A stretch of 64,000 nt of DNA from positions 1 through 64,000 of the forward strand of contig JAIQFO010000018.1 of NCBI GenBank assembly GCA_020073215.1, given 5' to 3'. Under the pieces are notes generated by a model, which ran no database searches, was not told the origin of the DNA, and saw only the letters and a program-made list of their open reading frames with translations. Positions 17,408 to 28,185 of the stretch are shown piece by piece (position 1 is the stretch's first letter; every line of letters begins with the position of its first letter). A program made the translations under genes and the position numbers. The DNA comes from Terriglobia bacterium. Its GTDB lineage: Bacteria > Acidobacteriota > Terriglobia > Terriglobales > Acidobacteriaceae.

Positions 17408-18640
17408 ATGCGCAAGCCGAAAGCCAGCCTATACCTTAGATTCCGCATGCCGGACGGGAAGCAGTCCCCGTACTATCCGGCTCTATTCGACAACAAGTCC
17501 CGCATCCGTCCGTTCTGGTGCCTGGTCAAAGGCACGCCGGAACACCATCCAGAGGCTACCTATTACAAGCGCGTGAAGCGCGAAGGCAAGTGGGGATGGG
17601 AATCGGTCGGCAGCGACGCCAACACCGCTTGGACGAAAGCGCAAGCAGGAAGCATCTGTCCGGCAGTCTCAACCACGGCACCGGAGCACAAAGAGCCGGA
17701 CGCGCCGACCGCCAAGGACGGCTACCGCTTGGACGAAGAAATCGCGGTCTACCTGTCAAACGTCGCGAAGCTCTCGCCGAAGACCTACAAGGCGTACAAG
17801 CGAAGCCTCGAAGTGTTCCGGCAGTCCTGCAAGAAGGTTTATGTCCACCAGATCACCAAGCAAGACCTGCAAGCGTTCGACACGTCCCTCATGGAGGACG
17901 GCAACGAAGACCGCACGCGGCACAACCGCGTGCAGCACGTGGTCACGTTCCTACGCAACGAAGAAGGTCGCCGCCTCGGTCCGGCGATCAAGGACGTGAG
18001 CATCACTGTCAAGTACGTCGAGGCACCACCGGAAGCGTACACGCGGCAGGAACTCGAAGACCTGTTCCGCGTGTCCGACGAGGACGAGAGGTCCCTGTGG
18101 CGGTTCTTCCTTGGCACCGGATTTCGCGAGGCGGAAGTCTCGGTCGCTGAGGTCACGGACGTGAACCACGACACCAAGACTATCCGCGTCGATGAGAAGA
18201 CCTACTTCGGATTCAAGCCGAAGGACTGCGAGAAGCGCAACGTTCCGATCCCGGACGCCTTGATCGCCGAGATTGATGCACGCGCCAAGTCGGGTTCGTG
18301 CTCGCTTTTGTTCGGGAATAACGGACGACCGGACGGTCACCTTCTGCGTGTGCTCAAGCACGTTGCCTTCGACGGCGGTCTCAACTGCGGCAAGTGCAAG
18401 GGAACCGTGGACGGCAAGGAAGTCTCGTGCGCGGAGGCCCCGGTCTGCGAAAAGTGGATCTTGCACCGCTTCCGCAAGAACTTCGCGACCGACCGCCACA
18501 ACGGCGGCGCAAGCGCGAGGAAGATACAGAAGTGGTTAGGCCATTCCAGCCTTGAGACCACGCTTCGGTATCTTGCGGTCGGCGACGACACCAGCGACGA
18601 GGTGCGCAGCATAGTCAATGGCGTCCACGTCGGTCTATGA
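17408..18640 (+). CDS. tyrosine recombinase (site-specific integrase)
   Basis: 410 residues. The N-terminal part has a SAM-like core-binding domain (KTYKAYKRSLEVFRQ, residues about 120-200). The catalytic domain has Arg in GTGFREAEVS (about 240), a HRFR box in WILHRFRKNFATD (about 354), His in WLGHSSLETT (about 379) and the nucleophile Tyr in TLRYLAV (about 388). A CGKC...C...C pair of cysteine clusters (about 325-350) may bind zinc. It lies directly beside the tRNA-Ser attachment fragment and mirrored arm sites, so it is the likely integrase of the island ending at 56.68 kb. Confidence 0.9.
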   Translation: MRKPKASLYLRFRMPDGKQSPYYPALFDNKSRIRPFWCLVKGTPEHHPEATYYKRVKREGKWGWESVGSDANTAWTKAQAGSICPAVSTTAPEHKEPDAPTAKDGYRLDEEIAVYLSNVAKLSPKTYKAYKRSLEVFRQSCKKVYVHQITKQDLQAFDTSLMEDGNEDRTRHNRVQHVVTFLRNEEGRRLGPAIKDVSITVKYVEAPPEAYTRQELEDLFRVSDEDERSLWRFFLGTGFREAEVSVAEVTDVNHDTKTIRVDEKTYFGFKPKDCEKRNVPIPDALIAEIDARAKSGSCSLLFGNNGRPDGHLLRVLKHVAFDGGLNCGKCKGTVDGKEVSCAEAPVCEKWILHRFRKNFATDRHNGGASARKIQKWLGHSSLETTLRYLAVGDDTSDEVRSIVNGVHVGL

Positions 18641-18960
18641 GTCAATCAGCTCTCCCCTGTAACGCCGGAAGACGGCTGTCCTGGACGCCGCCACTTTTTT
18701 GCAGGCCCTCGCAGCGGCGACGGGTGGACTCTACTTCCTCCTGGATTGTGGCGCTGCGAGCCTGTTAAGTGCCGTGCTGGAGGACCTGCATACGGGTTAC
18801 ATGCGACCTACCAGTTGCCCAGCCACGCGGCGCCAAAGAGTTGGGGTCGAAAAAGCATAGCCTACTTTCCGGTGCGAAATAGCAGCGGCAACCCAGCCTT
18901 ACGGATGTATCCTAGGCTCCAAGAAACTTGCTTCTGGTACGTCGGAGGAATCCGGGATAG
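18641..18960. other. intergenic between integrase and trehalose operon
   Basis: No gene recognised. The promoter of treX should lie here. GGAGG at about 18947 is rather far from the ATG at 18961. No palindromic TGNNCA operator was seen in it. Confidence 0.3.
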
Positions 18961-21129
18961 ATGTCCAATGAAACTCAGCCCATCGTTTGGCCTGGCCAAC
19001 CTTATCCCTTGGGATCGACCTGGGACGGCGAGGGCGTCAACTTCGCGCTCTACTCAGAGCACGCGGAGAAAGTGGAACTTTGCCTCTTCGACAGTTCGGG
19101 GAAACGTGAGACGCTTCGTGTCCAGATCCGCGAACAAACTGACATGGTCTGGCACGGCTATCTGCCGGAATTACGTCCGGGCCAATTGTACGGATACCGG
19201 GTGTATGGCCCCTACGCCCCGGAGCAAGGCCATCGTTTTAATCATCACAAGCTCCTGCTCGACCCCTATGGCAAGCAAGTTCAGGGAGCTCTCCGGTGGA
19301 GCGACGCCCACTTCGGATATAGGGTCGGACACAAGCAGGAGGACCTGTCTTTTGACCGGCGCGACGATGCCATTGGAATGCCCAAGAACCGAGTGATCGA
19401 CTCCGCTTTCACCTGGGAATCGGATACACCACCCAATATTCCTTGGCACGATACCTTGATCTATGAGCTCCACGTCAAAGGATTCACCATGTGCCACCCT
19501 GACGTTCCGGCGCACTTACGAGGGACGTACCAGGGTCTGGCCACCGCTCCGGTTCTCGAACACCTCACACGCCTGGGAGTGACCGCGATCGAGCTCATGC
19601 CCGTGCACAGCTTCATGGACGACCGCCGACTCACCGAACGCGGCCTCCGCAACTACTGGGGTTATAACTCCATCGGATTTTTTGCGCTCGAACCTCGATA
19701 CCTGGCAACCAACTCAATCTACGAATTCAAGACCATGGTTAAGACCCTGCACTCCGCGGGACTGGAAGTGATTCTCGATGTCGTCTACAACCACACGGTG
19801 GAGGGCAATCATCTTGGCCCCACGCTCTCGCTCAAGGGCATCGACAACAGCAGCTATTACCGCCTTGTGGCTGATAATTCCCGCTATTACAAGGACTACA
19901 CGGGCACGGGAAACACGCTGAACATGCAGCACCCGCGGGTGCTGCAGCTGATCATGGACAGTCTGCGCTACTGGGTTCTCGAGATGCACGTGGATGGCTT
20001 CCGCTTTGACCTGGCTGCCACCCTCGCCCGCGAACTGCATGAGGTTGATCGCCTGGGCGCGTTCCTCGACATCATCCATCAGGATCCCGTGCTCTCGCAG
20101 GTAAAGCTGATCGCCGAACCCTGGGACCTGGGCGAAGGAGGGTATCAGGTCGGAAACTTCCCGGTGGGATGGACGGAATGGAACGATCGCTACCGGGATA
20201 CGGTGCGTGCTTATTGGAAGGGTGACGGAGGACTGCTGGGAGACCTGGCTTATCGCATCACCGGTTCGAGCGACCTTTACGCACACAGCGGCCGGCGTCC
20301 TTATGCCAGCATCAATTTCATCACCTCGCATGACGGCTTCACCTTGCAGGATCTGGTCAGTTACAACGAAAAACACAATGAAGCCAACGGCGAAGAGAAT
20401 CAGGACGGCAACAACAATAATCTCAGCTGGAACTGCGGGGCCGAGGGTCCCACGGACGATTCCAACATCCAGGCCCTGCGCGCCAAGCAAAAGCGGAATA
20501 TGCTGGCCATGCTGCTGCTGTCCCAGGGCGTACCGATGCTGTATGCGGGTGATGCCATCGGCCATACTCAACTGGGAAACAACAACGCCTACTGCCAAGA
20601 CAATGCGACCAGCTGGCTGAACTGGAATTTGCAGCCTCAAGATCGCGACTTGCTGGCGTTCGTGCAGCGAGTGATCAGCCTGCGCAAGAGGCATCCCGTA
20701 TTTCACCGTCGGCGTTTTTTCCAGGGCCGCCCAATCAAAGGGGCGAGCGTAAAAGATGTGTTGTGGCTCAATCCTGGCGGCAATGAGGTAAGCGAGGACG
20801 AGTGGCGCGATCCTTCGCTACACTGCCTGGGAATGTTTCTCTCCGGGGAGGGAGTGGATGAGACCGATGAACGCGGCCGGAAACTCCGCGACGACAACTT
20901 CCTCGTGCTTCTCAATGCTCACCACGAAGATGTTGGATTCACTTTGCCGGCATTCCGAGCCGGTGCTCGCTGGAGCGCATGGATGGACACCTCACGAGAA
21001 GGTGGTTTGCGCTCCCTCGAAACGTACGACGCCGGCACCCCCTATCCTCTGCAGGCGCGGTCCATGGTCGTGTTGCTGGAACGACGCGGAATCGGCAAAA
21101 AGGAAGAGCCGAATGAAGCGCCGCTATAA
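18961..21129 (+). CDS. treX: glycogen debranching enzyme (GH13 isoamylase type)
   Basis: 722 residues, full length for GlgX/TreX. Hydrolyses alpha-1,6 branches of glycogen and delivers linear maltodextrins. N-terminal CBM48 ([20 protein letters not shown]), then the GH13 barrel: [10 protein letters not shown] (region I), DGFRFDLA with nucleophile Asp about 349, LIAEPWD with acid/base Glu about 385 and FITSHDGF with Asp about 456. First gene of a three-gene run with no spacing: treZ overlaps its end and treY overlaps treZ. That context makes trehalose synthesis, not glycogen turnover alone, its likely job. Confidence 0.92.
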   Translation: MSNETQPIVWPGQPYPLGSTWDGEGVNFALYSEHAEKVELCLFDSSGKRETLRVQIREQTDMVWHGYLPELRPGQLYGYRVYGPYAPEQGHRFNHHKLLLDPYGKQVQGALRWSDAHFGYRVGHKQEDLSFDRRDDAIGMPKNRVIDSAFTWESDTPPNIPWHDTLIYELHVKGFTMCHPDVPAHLRGTYQGLATAPVLEHLTRLGVTAIELMPVHSFMDDRRLTERGLRNYWGYNSIGFFALEPRYLATNSIYEFKTMVKTLHSAGLEVILDVVYNHTVEGNHLGPTLSLKGIDNSSYYRLVADNSRYYKDYTGTGNTLNMQHPRVLQLIMDSLRYWVLEMHVDGFRFDLAATLARELHEVDRLGAFLDIIHQDPVLSQVKLIAEPWDLGEGGYQVGNFPVGWTEWNDRYRDTVRAYWKGDGGLLGDLAYRITGSSDLYAHSGRRPYASINFITSHDGFTLQDLVSYNEKHNEANGEENQDGNNNNLSWNCGAEGPTDDSNIQALRAKQKRNMLAMLLLSQGVPMLYAGDAIGHTQLGNNNAYCQDNATSWLNWNLQPQDRDLLAFVQRVISLRKRHPVFHRRRFFQGRPIKGASVKDVLWLNPGGNEVSEDEWRDPSLHCLGMFLSGEGVDETDERGRKLRDDNFLVLLNAHHEDVGFTLPAFRAGARWSAWMDTSREGGLRSLETYDAGTPYPLQARSMVVLLERRGIGKKEEPNEAPL

Positions 21130-22948
21130 CATGCCATTCGGCGCCGAGCGCCGCGACGACGGAAGCGTGCGCTTTCGTTTGTGGGCCCCGGCCGCACGTC
21201 AGGTTGAGCTCTCCCTTGCCGGTGCGAACAGGTCGATGCGGCTTCCTCTGGACCCGTGCGATCAGGGTTGGTTTGAGTTAACCACCGATGCGGCCAGGCC
21301 TGGGACTCAATACCATTTCCGGATCGATGGTGGGCAGGAAGTCCCCGACCCGGCCTCCCGGTTTCAACCTCGGGACGTGCGTGGACCCAGCGAAGTGATC
21401 GACCCCGGTGCCTTCGACTGGCAGGATCGCGACTGGCATGGTCGTCGGTGGGAAGAGGCGGTTCTATATGAATTGCACGTCGGAGCCTTCACCCCGTTCG
21501 GGACGTTCTCCGCCGTGGGCGAGCGGCTCGACTATCTCGCGGATCTGGGAATCACCGCCGTGGAGTTGATGCCAGTTGCCGACTTTCCCGGCCAGCGCAA
21601 CTGGGGTTACGACGGCGTCTTCCCCTTCGCTCCCGATAGCACTTACGGCCGACCCGAAGATCTCAAAGAGCTAGTTCAAAGTGCCCATGACCGCGGGCTC
21701 ATGGTTTTGCTGGATGTTGTCTACAACCACTTTGGCCCGGAAGGAAATTATCTCAGGTCTTACGCGCCACAATTCTTTACTGATCGGCACTCTACTCCCT
21801 GGGGAGACGGCATCAACTTCGATGGCCTCGACAGGCGAATCGTGCGGGACTTCTTCATCCACAACGCGCTTTACTGGCTGACCGAATACCATTTCGACGG
21901 ACTGCGCCTGGACGCGGTTCATGCGATCATCGACGACTCCACACCCCACATCCTCACGGAATTGGCCGATGCCGTCCGCAGCTCCGTCGAGGCGGATCGC
22001 CACGTCCACCTCATCCTCGAAAACGACCACAACCAGGCGCGTTACCTTCAACGTACCGAGCGCTGCCAGCCGCAGGCGTACGACGCCCAATGGAACGACG
22101 ACGTCCACCACGCGTTGCACGTGCTCATCACGAGTGAGCGGGACGGCTATTATGCGGACTATTCGCAACGTCCAATCGATCAATTGGGACGTTGCCTTAC
22201 CGACGGATTCGCGTACCAGGGCGAGGTTTCCCTCTACAGGAATGGCGAAACCCGCGGTGAACCCACCGAGGGCCTGCCGCCTACTGCATTTGTCTCCTTC
22301 CTTCAGAATCACGACCAGGTCGGAAACCGTGCATTCGGCGAGCGGATCATTCAGATTGCGGATCGCCGTGCGGTACGCGCGGCGGCGGCGATCCTCTTGC
22401 TCGCGCCTTCCCCAACAATGCTCTTCATGGGTGAAGAGTTCGGGGCTGAAACTCCGTTTCTCTTTTTCTGTGATTTCGAGAAGGATCTGGCTGCCGCGGT
22501 TACCGCGGGCCGGCGAAATGAGTTCGCTCATTTTGCCAGATTCAATAACCCCGCTGAACGCGAGCGGATTCCCGACCCCAGCGATGCCAGAACCTTTAAG
22601 GCCTCCCAGCTCGACTGGAGCGTCATTGCGGAACCGAGCCATCAAGACTGGCTGCGCTTCTATAGCAAATTGCTGGGACTGCGGTGTGAGCACATTGTCT
22701 CCCGTCTTGCAACGGGATGCACCGTCAACGCGGATTACGAGATCCACGGGGATCGGGGCCTCACCGCGCACTGGAAATTCTCCGACCAGTCGGAACTCAT
22801 TCTGATGGCGAATCTTGGAACCGATTCCCTCTCTGGCCTGATTCCCCCTGCTTCGCAGGTTATCTATGCCAGCGAGCAAGTGAACGCCGATACTCTGAAG
22901 CGAAAGACGCTGCCGGCTTGGTCCGTGGTGTGGTTCCTGGAATCATGA
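21113..22948 (+). CDS. treZ: malto-oligosyltrehalose trehalohydrolase
   Basis: 611 residues. Releases trehalose from maltooligosyl-trehalose made by TreY. N-terminal CBM48-like domain ([17 protein letters not shown]), then a GH13 barrel: [41 protein letters not shown] with nucleophile Asp about 266, HLILENDHN with Glu about 302 and [10 protein letters not shown] with Asp about 400. EENDHN-type acid loops are TreZ-typical. I chose ATG 21113 (behind AGGAAGA, overlapping treX by 17 bp); ATG 21131 is possible. A much longer upstream frame inside treX is spurious. Confidence 0.92.
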   Translation: MKRRYNMPFGAERRDDGSVRFRLWAPAARQVELSLAGANRSMRLPLDPCDQGWFELTTDAARPGTQYHFRIDGGQEVPDPASRFQPRDVRGPSEVIDPGAFDWQDRDWHGRRWEEAVLYELHVGAFTPFGTFSAVGERLDYLADLGITAVELMPVADFPGQRNWGYDGVFPFAPDSTYGRPEDLKELVQSAHDRGLMVLLDVVYNHFGPEGNYLRSYAPQFFTDRHSTPWGDGINFDGLDRRIVRDFFIHNALYWLTEYHFDGLRLDAVHAIIDDSTPHILTELADAVRSSVEADRHVHLILENDHNQARYLQRTERCQPQAYDAQWNDDVHHALHVLITSERDGYYADYSQRPIDQLGRCLTDGFAYQGEVSLYRNGETRGEPTEGLPPTAFVSFLQNHDQVGNRAFGERIIQIADRRAVRAAAAILLLAPSPTMLFMGEEFGAETPFLFFCDFEKDLAAAVTAGRRNEFAHFARFNNPAERERIPDPSDARTFKASQLDWSVIAEPSHQDWLRFYSKLLGLRCEHIVSRLATGCTVNADYEIHGDRGLTAHWKFSDQSELILMANLGTDSLSGLIPPASQVIYASEQVNADTLKRKTLPAWSVVWFLES

Positions 22949-25857
22949 AGCCACGCTCGCCCATCCCGCTCGCCACCTATCGCCTGCAGCTCAATCGCGA
23001 CTTTACTTTCGCCCAAGCTACGGCGATCGTTCCCTACCTTTCCGCACTTGGCATCAGTCATTGCTATGTTTCTCCGTGCTTAAAGGCTCGCGCCGGCAGC
23101 ATGCACGGGTACGACATCGTGGACCACGACTCGTTGAACCCCGAAATCGGGAGCCCCGAAGACCTCGACGGCTTTGTGACTACTCTCCACGAACACGGCA
23201 TGGGATTGATACTCGACATCGTGCCCAACCACATGGGAGTGATGGGCAGTGACAATTCCTGGTGGCTGGATGTTCTCGAGAATGGCGAATCGTCCGTCTA
23301 CGCTGGCTTTTTCGATATTGACTGGCATCCGCTAAAAGACGAACTCCACGGTAAAGTGCTAATTCCAGTGCTCCACGATCATTACGGCGCGGTCCTGGAG
23401 AGCGGGGAGCTGAAGCTTGTCTTTCACCATGAGCGCGGCGAGTTCGATGTGTCCTACCGCAATCATCGCTTTCCCGTGGATCCCAGGGAGTACCCCCGCA
23501 TCCTGCAGCACTGTACGGACGCACTCGCAGCGAAACTCGGCGCGCAGAATCCGGACCTACTCGAGTTTCAGAGCCTGATCACCGCTTTTGGCCACCTGCC
23601 GGGAAGGCAGGAGGCGAGCAGCGATCGCATCGCCGAGCGCAATCGTGACAAGGAAATCCATAAGCGCCGCTTGGCCGAGTTGTGTACGCGTTCCCAGGAG
23701 ATCGCCACTTGCATTCTTGGAGCCGTCGAGCTGATCAACGGCACGCCGGCCGATCCCGCAAGCTTCGAAGAACTGCACGAACTTATCAAAGCGCAAACCT
23801 TCCGCCTGGCCAACTGGAGGGTCGCCTCCGATGACATCAACTACCGCCGATTTTTCGATACCAACGATCTCGCCAGTATTTGCGTGGAAAGCGAAACCGT
23901 CTTTCAGGCAACCCACCGTCTGGTTCTGAGTCTGGTGGCCGACGGCAAAGTGGATGGCTTCCGCATTGACCATCCCGACGGACTGTATGATCCCGCTCAA
24001 TATTTCGAACGTCTGCAACGCAGCATCGCACTCGCCGCAAAAAGGTCCGAGAGCAACGGGAACGGGTCACACTATGTGGTCATCGAGAAAATCCTTTCGG
24101 GCTCAGAACGGCTGCCCGCCGAGTGGCCTGTCTGCGGCACCACGGGCTACGACTTCGCGAATCTCGTTAACGGAGTGTTTGTAGACCCCGCCGCCGTCAT
24201 GCGATTGGAGCGCATTTACCGAAACTTTGTAGGTGATGACGTCGATCCTGACGACCTTTTCTACCGCTGCCGAAAACTCATCATCCGGGTTGCCCTGGCC
24301 AGTGAACTGAACGTACTTGCCAATCAAATCGCCAAGATCGCTCTCGCCAAACGGCACACCTGCGACTTCACCCTCAACAGCCTGCGCGATGCGCTGATGG
24401 AGGTGGTCGCCACCTTTCCCGTGTACCGCACCTACGTCACCTCCTCCGGTGTTTCGGATAAGGACGTAGGCTACATCCGCAGCGCCATCGCCTCGGCCAA
24501 ATGGAGAAGTCCGGCCGCTGATACCAGCATCTTCGATTTCGTCGGCGAGGTGCTTCTGACTCGCATCGCCGGAGGACAAGATCGCGCTTACCGGAACGCC
24601 GTTACAACCGTCGCCATGAAGTTCCAGCAGGTCACCAGCCCGGTGATGGCCAAAGGCCTGGAAGACACCGCCTTTTATCGTTATAACCGCCTGGTCTCGT
24701 TGAACGACGTCGGAAGCGATCTTCACCGGTTCGGAACCACAACGCCGGAGTTTCACCTCGCCAATCAGGAGCGCCTCCGCGGTTGGCCTCACACCATGCT
24801 GGCGACCAGCACGCACGACTCCAAGCGCTCCGAGGATGTGCGCGCCCGGATCAATGTGCTCTCGGAGATATCGGGGCTATGGAGGCTTCGGGTGCGGGAC
24901 TGGAGACGCTTCAATCGCGGCCATAAGTGCCTGGTCAACGACAGGCCCGCCCCCTCGCCGAATGACGAATACTTGCTCTATCAGACGTTGGTGGGTGCCT
25001 GGCCATCAGAGCCTCTGAACGATGCAGACGGCTGGAAGACTTTCTGTGAGCGGATAGAAAACTACATGTTGAAGGCTATCCGTGAAGCCAAGCAGACCAC
25101 CAGTTGGATCAATCGAAATACTGAATACGAAACCGCGGTTTCATCGTTCGTCAGGACATTGCTGAATCCGGGCACCACGAACCGGTTCCTCGACGACTTT
25201 GTGCCGTTCCAATGCCGTGTCGCCCGCATTGGCCTATGGAATAGCCTGTCGCAGACGCTTCTCAAACTGACGTGCCCGGGCGTTCCCGACATCTACCAAG
25301 GCAATGAGTTGTGGGATTTCAGTCTGGTCGACCCAGATAACCGGCGTCCAGTCGACTATATCCGCCGCCAGCAAATGTTCGAGAGTATCCGTGTGTGGGG
25401 CGACGACCCTGATACGTTATCCACCGGCCGCTTGCTGGAAACTCCTGAGGACGGTCGACTCAAGATGTATTTGATCTGGAGAACTCTGTGCTTGCGTCAA
25501 CAGCAACCAGATCTCTTTCAGCAAGGCGAATACCTGCCGTTGGCGGTGGAAGGCACGAAGGCCAATCACGTGGTTGCATTCGCCAGAAAGTCAGGAACCA
25601 CGAGGGCGCTCGTGGTTGTTCCGCGCCTGGTCGCAGGCTTGCTCAATGGCAATGACATTGACATCGATCTCCCACCAATCGGACCCCGAGTCTGGGACGA
25701 TACTCACGTTCTGCTCCCACTTCGCAGCGGTTCTGAAAAGTGTCGGAACGCATTTACAGGAGAAGTCCTGGACCTGCAGAAGACCGATGAACACGCAAAA
25801 ATTGGTGTTTCCAAGGCATTGGCGGAGTTCCCAGTAGCACTTTGCTTATTGGGCTAG
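22945..25857 (+). CDS. treY: malto-oligosyltrehalose synthase
   Basis: 970 residues. Converts the reducing-end alpha-1,4 bond of maltodextrins into the alpha,alpha-1,1 bond of maltooligosyl-trehalose. N-terminus PLATYRLQLNRDFTFAQA is the family hallmark, followed by HGYDIVDH, LDIVPNHMG, DGFRIDHPDGL (nucleophile Asp about 341), VVIEKIL (Glu about 380) and STHDSKRSEDVRAR near 625. Ends with CPGVPDIYQGNE and DPDNRRPVDY blocks. ATG overlaps the treZ stop (ATGA). Together treX-treZ-treY make trehalose from glycogen, a desiccation and osmotic-stress protectant. Confidence 0.93.
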   Translation: MKPRSPIPLATYRLQLNRDFTFAQATAIVPYLSALGISHCYVSPCLKARAGSMHGYDIVDHDSLNPEIGSPEDLDGFVTTLHEHGMGLILDIVPNHMGVMGSDNSWWLDVLENGESSVYAGFFDIDWHPLKDELHGKVLIPVLHDHYGAVLESGELKLVFHHERGEFDVSYRNHRFPVDPREYPRILQHCTDALAAKLGAQNPDLLEFQSLITAFGHLPGRQEASSDRIAERNRDKEIHKRRLAELCTRSQEIATCILGAVELINGTPADPASFEELHELIKAQTFRLANWRVASDDINYRRFFDTNDLASICVESETVFQATHRLVLSLVADGKVDGFRIDHPDGLYDPAQYFERLQRSIALAAKRSESNGNGSHYVVIEKILSGSERLPAEWPVCGTTGYDFANLVNGVFVDPAAVMRLERIYRNFVGDDVDPDDLFYRCRKLIIRVALASELNVLANQIAKIALAKRHTCDFTLNSLRDALMEVVATFPVYRTYVTSSGVSDKDVGYIRSAIASAKWRSPAADTSIFDFVGEVLLTRIAGGQDRAYRNAVTTVAMKFQQVTSPVMAKGLEDTAFYRYNRLVSLNDVGSDLHRFGTTTPEFHLANQERLRGWPHTMLATSTHDSKRSEDVRARINVLSEISGLWRLRVRDWRRFNRGHKCLVNDRPAPSPNDEYLLYQTLVGAWPSEPLNDADGWKTFCERIENYMLKAIREAKQTTSWINRNTEYETAVSSFVRTLLNPGTTNRFLDDFVPFQCRVARIGLWNSLSQTLLKLTCPGVPDIYQGNELWDFSLVDPDNRRPVDYIRRQQMFESIRVWGDDPDTLSTGRLLETPEDGRLKMYLIWRTLCLRQQQPDLFQQGEYLPLAVEGTKANHVVAFARKSGTTRALVVVPRLVAGLLNGNDIDIDLPPIGPRVWDDTHVLLPLRSGSEKCRNAFTGEVLDLQKTDEHAKIGVSKALAEFPVALCLLG

Positions 25858-25956
25858 CCTCACGGCACAGTACTGAGGCGGCCCTGCCGTTCTATTCTGA
25901 GATCCGGCTGAACTTCTCCTAATGATGTTTCATGGCAAGACTCGCGTCGTGCCATT

Positions 25957-26810
25957 CTAGCTGCCCAACATTCGGTCCAGATTGAATGCGGCGCTGATCA
26001 GCGCGAGATGTGTAAAGGCCTGCGGGACATTGCCCAGAGCCTCGCCTTGCGGCCCTGTTTGTTCTGAGTAGAGCCCGAGATGATTGGCATACCCCAGCAC
26101 CCGTTCAAACAGCAACCTGGCCTGATCCAACTTTTCGGGAAATGCCAGACCCGCGCGCGTCAGTGCCTCAACGAGCCAAAAAGAACACATGTTGAAAGTG
26201 CCTTCCTCTCCCTGGAGGCCGTCAATGCGGGGCTGCGGCGGATAGCGATATACAAGGCTGTCGCTGACGAGACCCCCATGGCGGGGATCTTCGAGGATGG
26301 CGCTGATGGTGCTGAGCATCCGCGGATCGTTCGGAGCCATGAAGAAGACCAGCGGCATGATCAGAAGCGACGCGTCCAGGTCTTCACTGCCGTAATACTG
26401 GGTAAACGCGCGGCGTTTTTCGTTCCACCCCCGGGTCATCACTTCCTCGTAGATGCGGTCGCGCTCGCGCATCCACTTTGCGCGGTCGGCTGGAAGCGCA
26501 CGCTTGTCCGCCAGCCGCAGGCCGCGATCCAGAGCAACCCAGTTCATGTTTTCGAGTAGACGAAATGTTCCTGGCGATTGCGCATCTCCCAAATGCCGGC
26601 GTCAGGGCGCTGCCAGTTCTCGCAGATCCACTCAAGACGATAGCGGATTTTTACCCAAACGTCGTATGAGGTGGGGCTCACGTACTTGTTGGACAGGTAA
26701 AACGCGTCCATGAGTTCGCCATAGATGTCTCCCTGGTACTGCGAAACCGCTGCATTACCGATGCGCATCGCATGAATCGCACAAGGGAACCGTGCCCCGT
26801 CTTCCGTGTG
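25957..26810 (-). pseudogene. GH15 glucoamylase-like gene, truncated and frameshifted
   Basis: Two adjoining minus frames encode consecutive GH15 segments. The upstream one (to 26813) reads RIGNAAVSQYQGDIYGELMD, then [17 protein letters not shown]. The other continues [15 protein letters not shown] to GLYSEQ and [17 protein letters not shown], the normal GH15 C-terminus. They are joined by a frameshift near 26550. The N-terminal half (about 350 residues) is missing beyond 26810. It follows treY convergently and may be the decayed end of a glycogen/trehalose cluster. Confidence 0.8.
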
Positions 26811-26956
26811 CATATCTCGGGCTCAATCGGCTTGCGTCGCTGGCTCGCGCCGAATTGTGGAGGAGTGCGACACGCCGCAGCTCAGTTCCTGTCGAAGCAG
26901 GTTTGTACACACTTGCGCGTCGTAGCGTCCACGCGAAACGTGCCTTTCTTCAAACT

Positions 26957-27106
26957 TCAAACCGCACTTCGTCGTCCGCTCAGTAGGTTAATGACCAGAA
27001 CCACCAATCCCACTACCAGCAGCAAGTGGATCAGACCTCCGCCGAAATGCAGGCTGAAACCCAGAAGCCACAGAATCAGAAGAACAACAAGAAGTGTCCA
27101 AAGCAT
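26957..27106 (-). CDS. DUF5670/lmo0937-type small membrane protein
   Basis: 49 residues: MLWTLLVVLLILWLLGFS, a short polar turn, HLLLVVGLVVLVINLL and a basic end (GRRSAV). Two hydrophobic helices in a hairpin, matching the lmo0937 family. Function unknown; homologues appear in stress-related loci. GGGAGGT five bases before ATG fixes this short start; a longer frame to 27277 has no ribosome site. Confidence 0.75.
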   Translation of the reverse strand: MLWTLLVVLLILWLLGFSLHFGGGLIHLLLVVGLVVLVINLLSGRRSAV

Positions 27107-27169
27107 GTCAAACCTCCCGTGCTCATTCGCGAGTACTCTGTTTCGCACGAACGGATAAGAGACAGCGAT

Positions 27170-27199
27170 GGGCTGTGCTCCGACTTGAACGCACAGCCC
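27170..27199. other. perfect 9-bp hairpin downstream of SYLF gene
   Basis: GGGCTGTGC (27170-27178) and GCACAGCCC (27191-27199) pair perfectly around a 12-base loop, between the SYLF and DUF5670 genes. No T-run follows on either strand, so it may be a factor-dependent terminator or an mRNA stabiliser. Confidence 0.45.
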
Positions 27200-27239
27200 T
27201 CGACTAAATGACAAACACCAGTAGATCAAGCTTGAGGCC

Positions 27240-27971
27240 CTAATTCTTGTCTTTCTCTTTGGCCTCAGACTTGGCATCAGATTTCTCTTCGGCTACAGCT
27301 TGCGCTTTTGCGCCACGAATTTCCGCAAGGAACGGCTGGGCTACGGCAGGAGCCGACACTTTGCCCAACAGCAATGCCCGAGTGGTGACCTTGCGTCCAT
27401 ACATTGCGTGCCGGGAGTCATTGTCTTGGCGGATCGATGCACCTTCCAACGTGAGCCCCGCGAACACACCCTTGGCCCGGGAGTAGGTCAGGATCTCCGT
27501 ATCCATCTTCCAGTTCGTTCCGGCCTCGGCGTGCCGTCCAACTGGACCGGCTGCGGCCGAAGCGTCCGCTCCGACGTGGAAATTACTCTCCAGCAGTTTT
27601 TGCATCCCTTTTTCATTCTGAATGATCATGACCAGGTCCACGGCTTCTACACCGATCTGCAGTCCCCAGTTTCCGCCCGAAATGGTAATGAACGCGGGCG
27701 CACTCCAACCATTCGCCGTGCGGCAGGTGGCTACGCCTTTACCTCCCTTACCTCCGAAGATAAAGCCGCCTTTTACCATATGCGGTACAACGGCAACACA
27801 CTTTGCGTGCTCCAACACTTCTTCCGGGATTCCCTTGTCAGGCATCCCCATAATTTCGTGTAACACTGTAGTGGCGTTCTCCAGTCGTTCCGTGGCATCT
27901 TCCCGCGCCGACCCTGCCCAGCACAGCGTGCCAAGACTCAACATCGCAAAGAACAACATTAACTTTTTCAT
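27240..27971 (-). CDS. SYLF (YSC84-type) lipid-binding domain protein, exported
   Basis: 243 residues with a signal peptide (MKKLMLFFAMLSLGTLCWAG). The SYLF core is complete: GIPEEVLEHAKCVAVVPHMVK, GFIFGGKGGKGVATCR, PAFITISGGNWGLQIG, DLVMIIQNEKGM, and GPVGRHAEAGT. SYLF domains bind membranes and phosphoinositide-like lipids in eukaryotes; bacterial members are secreted with unclear roles. The C-terminus is Ala/Lys/Glu-rich. Start at 27971 follows TGAGG; an ATG 12 bp earlier is possible. A perfect TGNNCA palindrome lies about 136 bp upstream. Confidence 0.85.
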   Translation of the reverse strand: MKKLMLFFAMLSLGTLCWAGSAREDATERLENATTVLHEIMGMPDKGIPEEVLEHAKCVAVVPHMVKGGFIFGGKGGKGVATCRTANGWSAPAFITISGGNWGLQIGVEAVDLVMIIQNEKGMQKLLESNFHVGADASAAAGPVGRHAEAGTNWKMDTEILTYSRAKGVFAGLTLEGASIRQDNDSRHAMYGRKVTTRALLLGKVSAPAVAQPFLAEIRGAKAQAVAEEKSDAKSEAKEKDKN

Positions 27972-28106
27972 GGAAAGCCTCATTTCTGTTACCTCTGCGC
28001 CGCCTCTCAGGCTTCGTGCTGTGTACAGTAGTCGCACACAATTCCGGGTGGACATGCCAGCGCATCGGGTCAATTCCGACCGTAACAAATCAGGATTCAA
28101 GAGGTC

Positions 28107-28122
28107 TGAGCAATAGTGCACA
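28107..28122. promoter_or_regulatory. palindromic operator TGAGCAATAGTGCACA
   Basis: Perfect TGNNCA-N4-TGNNCA palindrome upstream of the SYLF gene. The same pattern recurs upstream of other regulator and stress genes between 28 and 45.1 kb, so it is proposed as a Crp/FNR-type binding site. Confidence 0.6.
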
Positions 28123-28185
28123 CTTCAAATTGCCAAGTGGAAAGCACAGCTGGCAGAGTTAAAAACTGGAGAGGTCACCCGCCGC

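Noticed and set aside
17043-17408. 121-residue minus-strand ORF across the tRNA fragment
   Set aside because: Overlaps the tRNA-Ser 3' half and att site; no family similarity.
19714-20706. 330-residue minus-strand ORF antisense to treX
   Set aside because: Antisense shadow of a conserved enzyme; no family similarity or ribosome site.
20858-21112. N-terminal extension of TreZ inside treX
   Set aside because: Translation is a shifted frame of treX; TreZ homologues start near MPFGAERR.
21671-22879. Long minus-strand ORF (402 residues) antisense to treZ
   Set aside because: It mirrors a well-matched GH13 gene, and its composition is typical of shadow frames.
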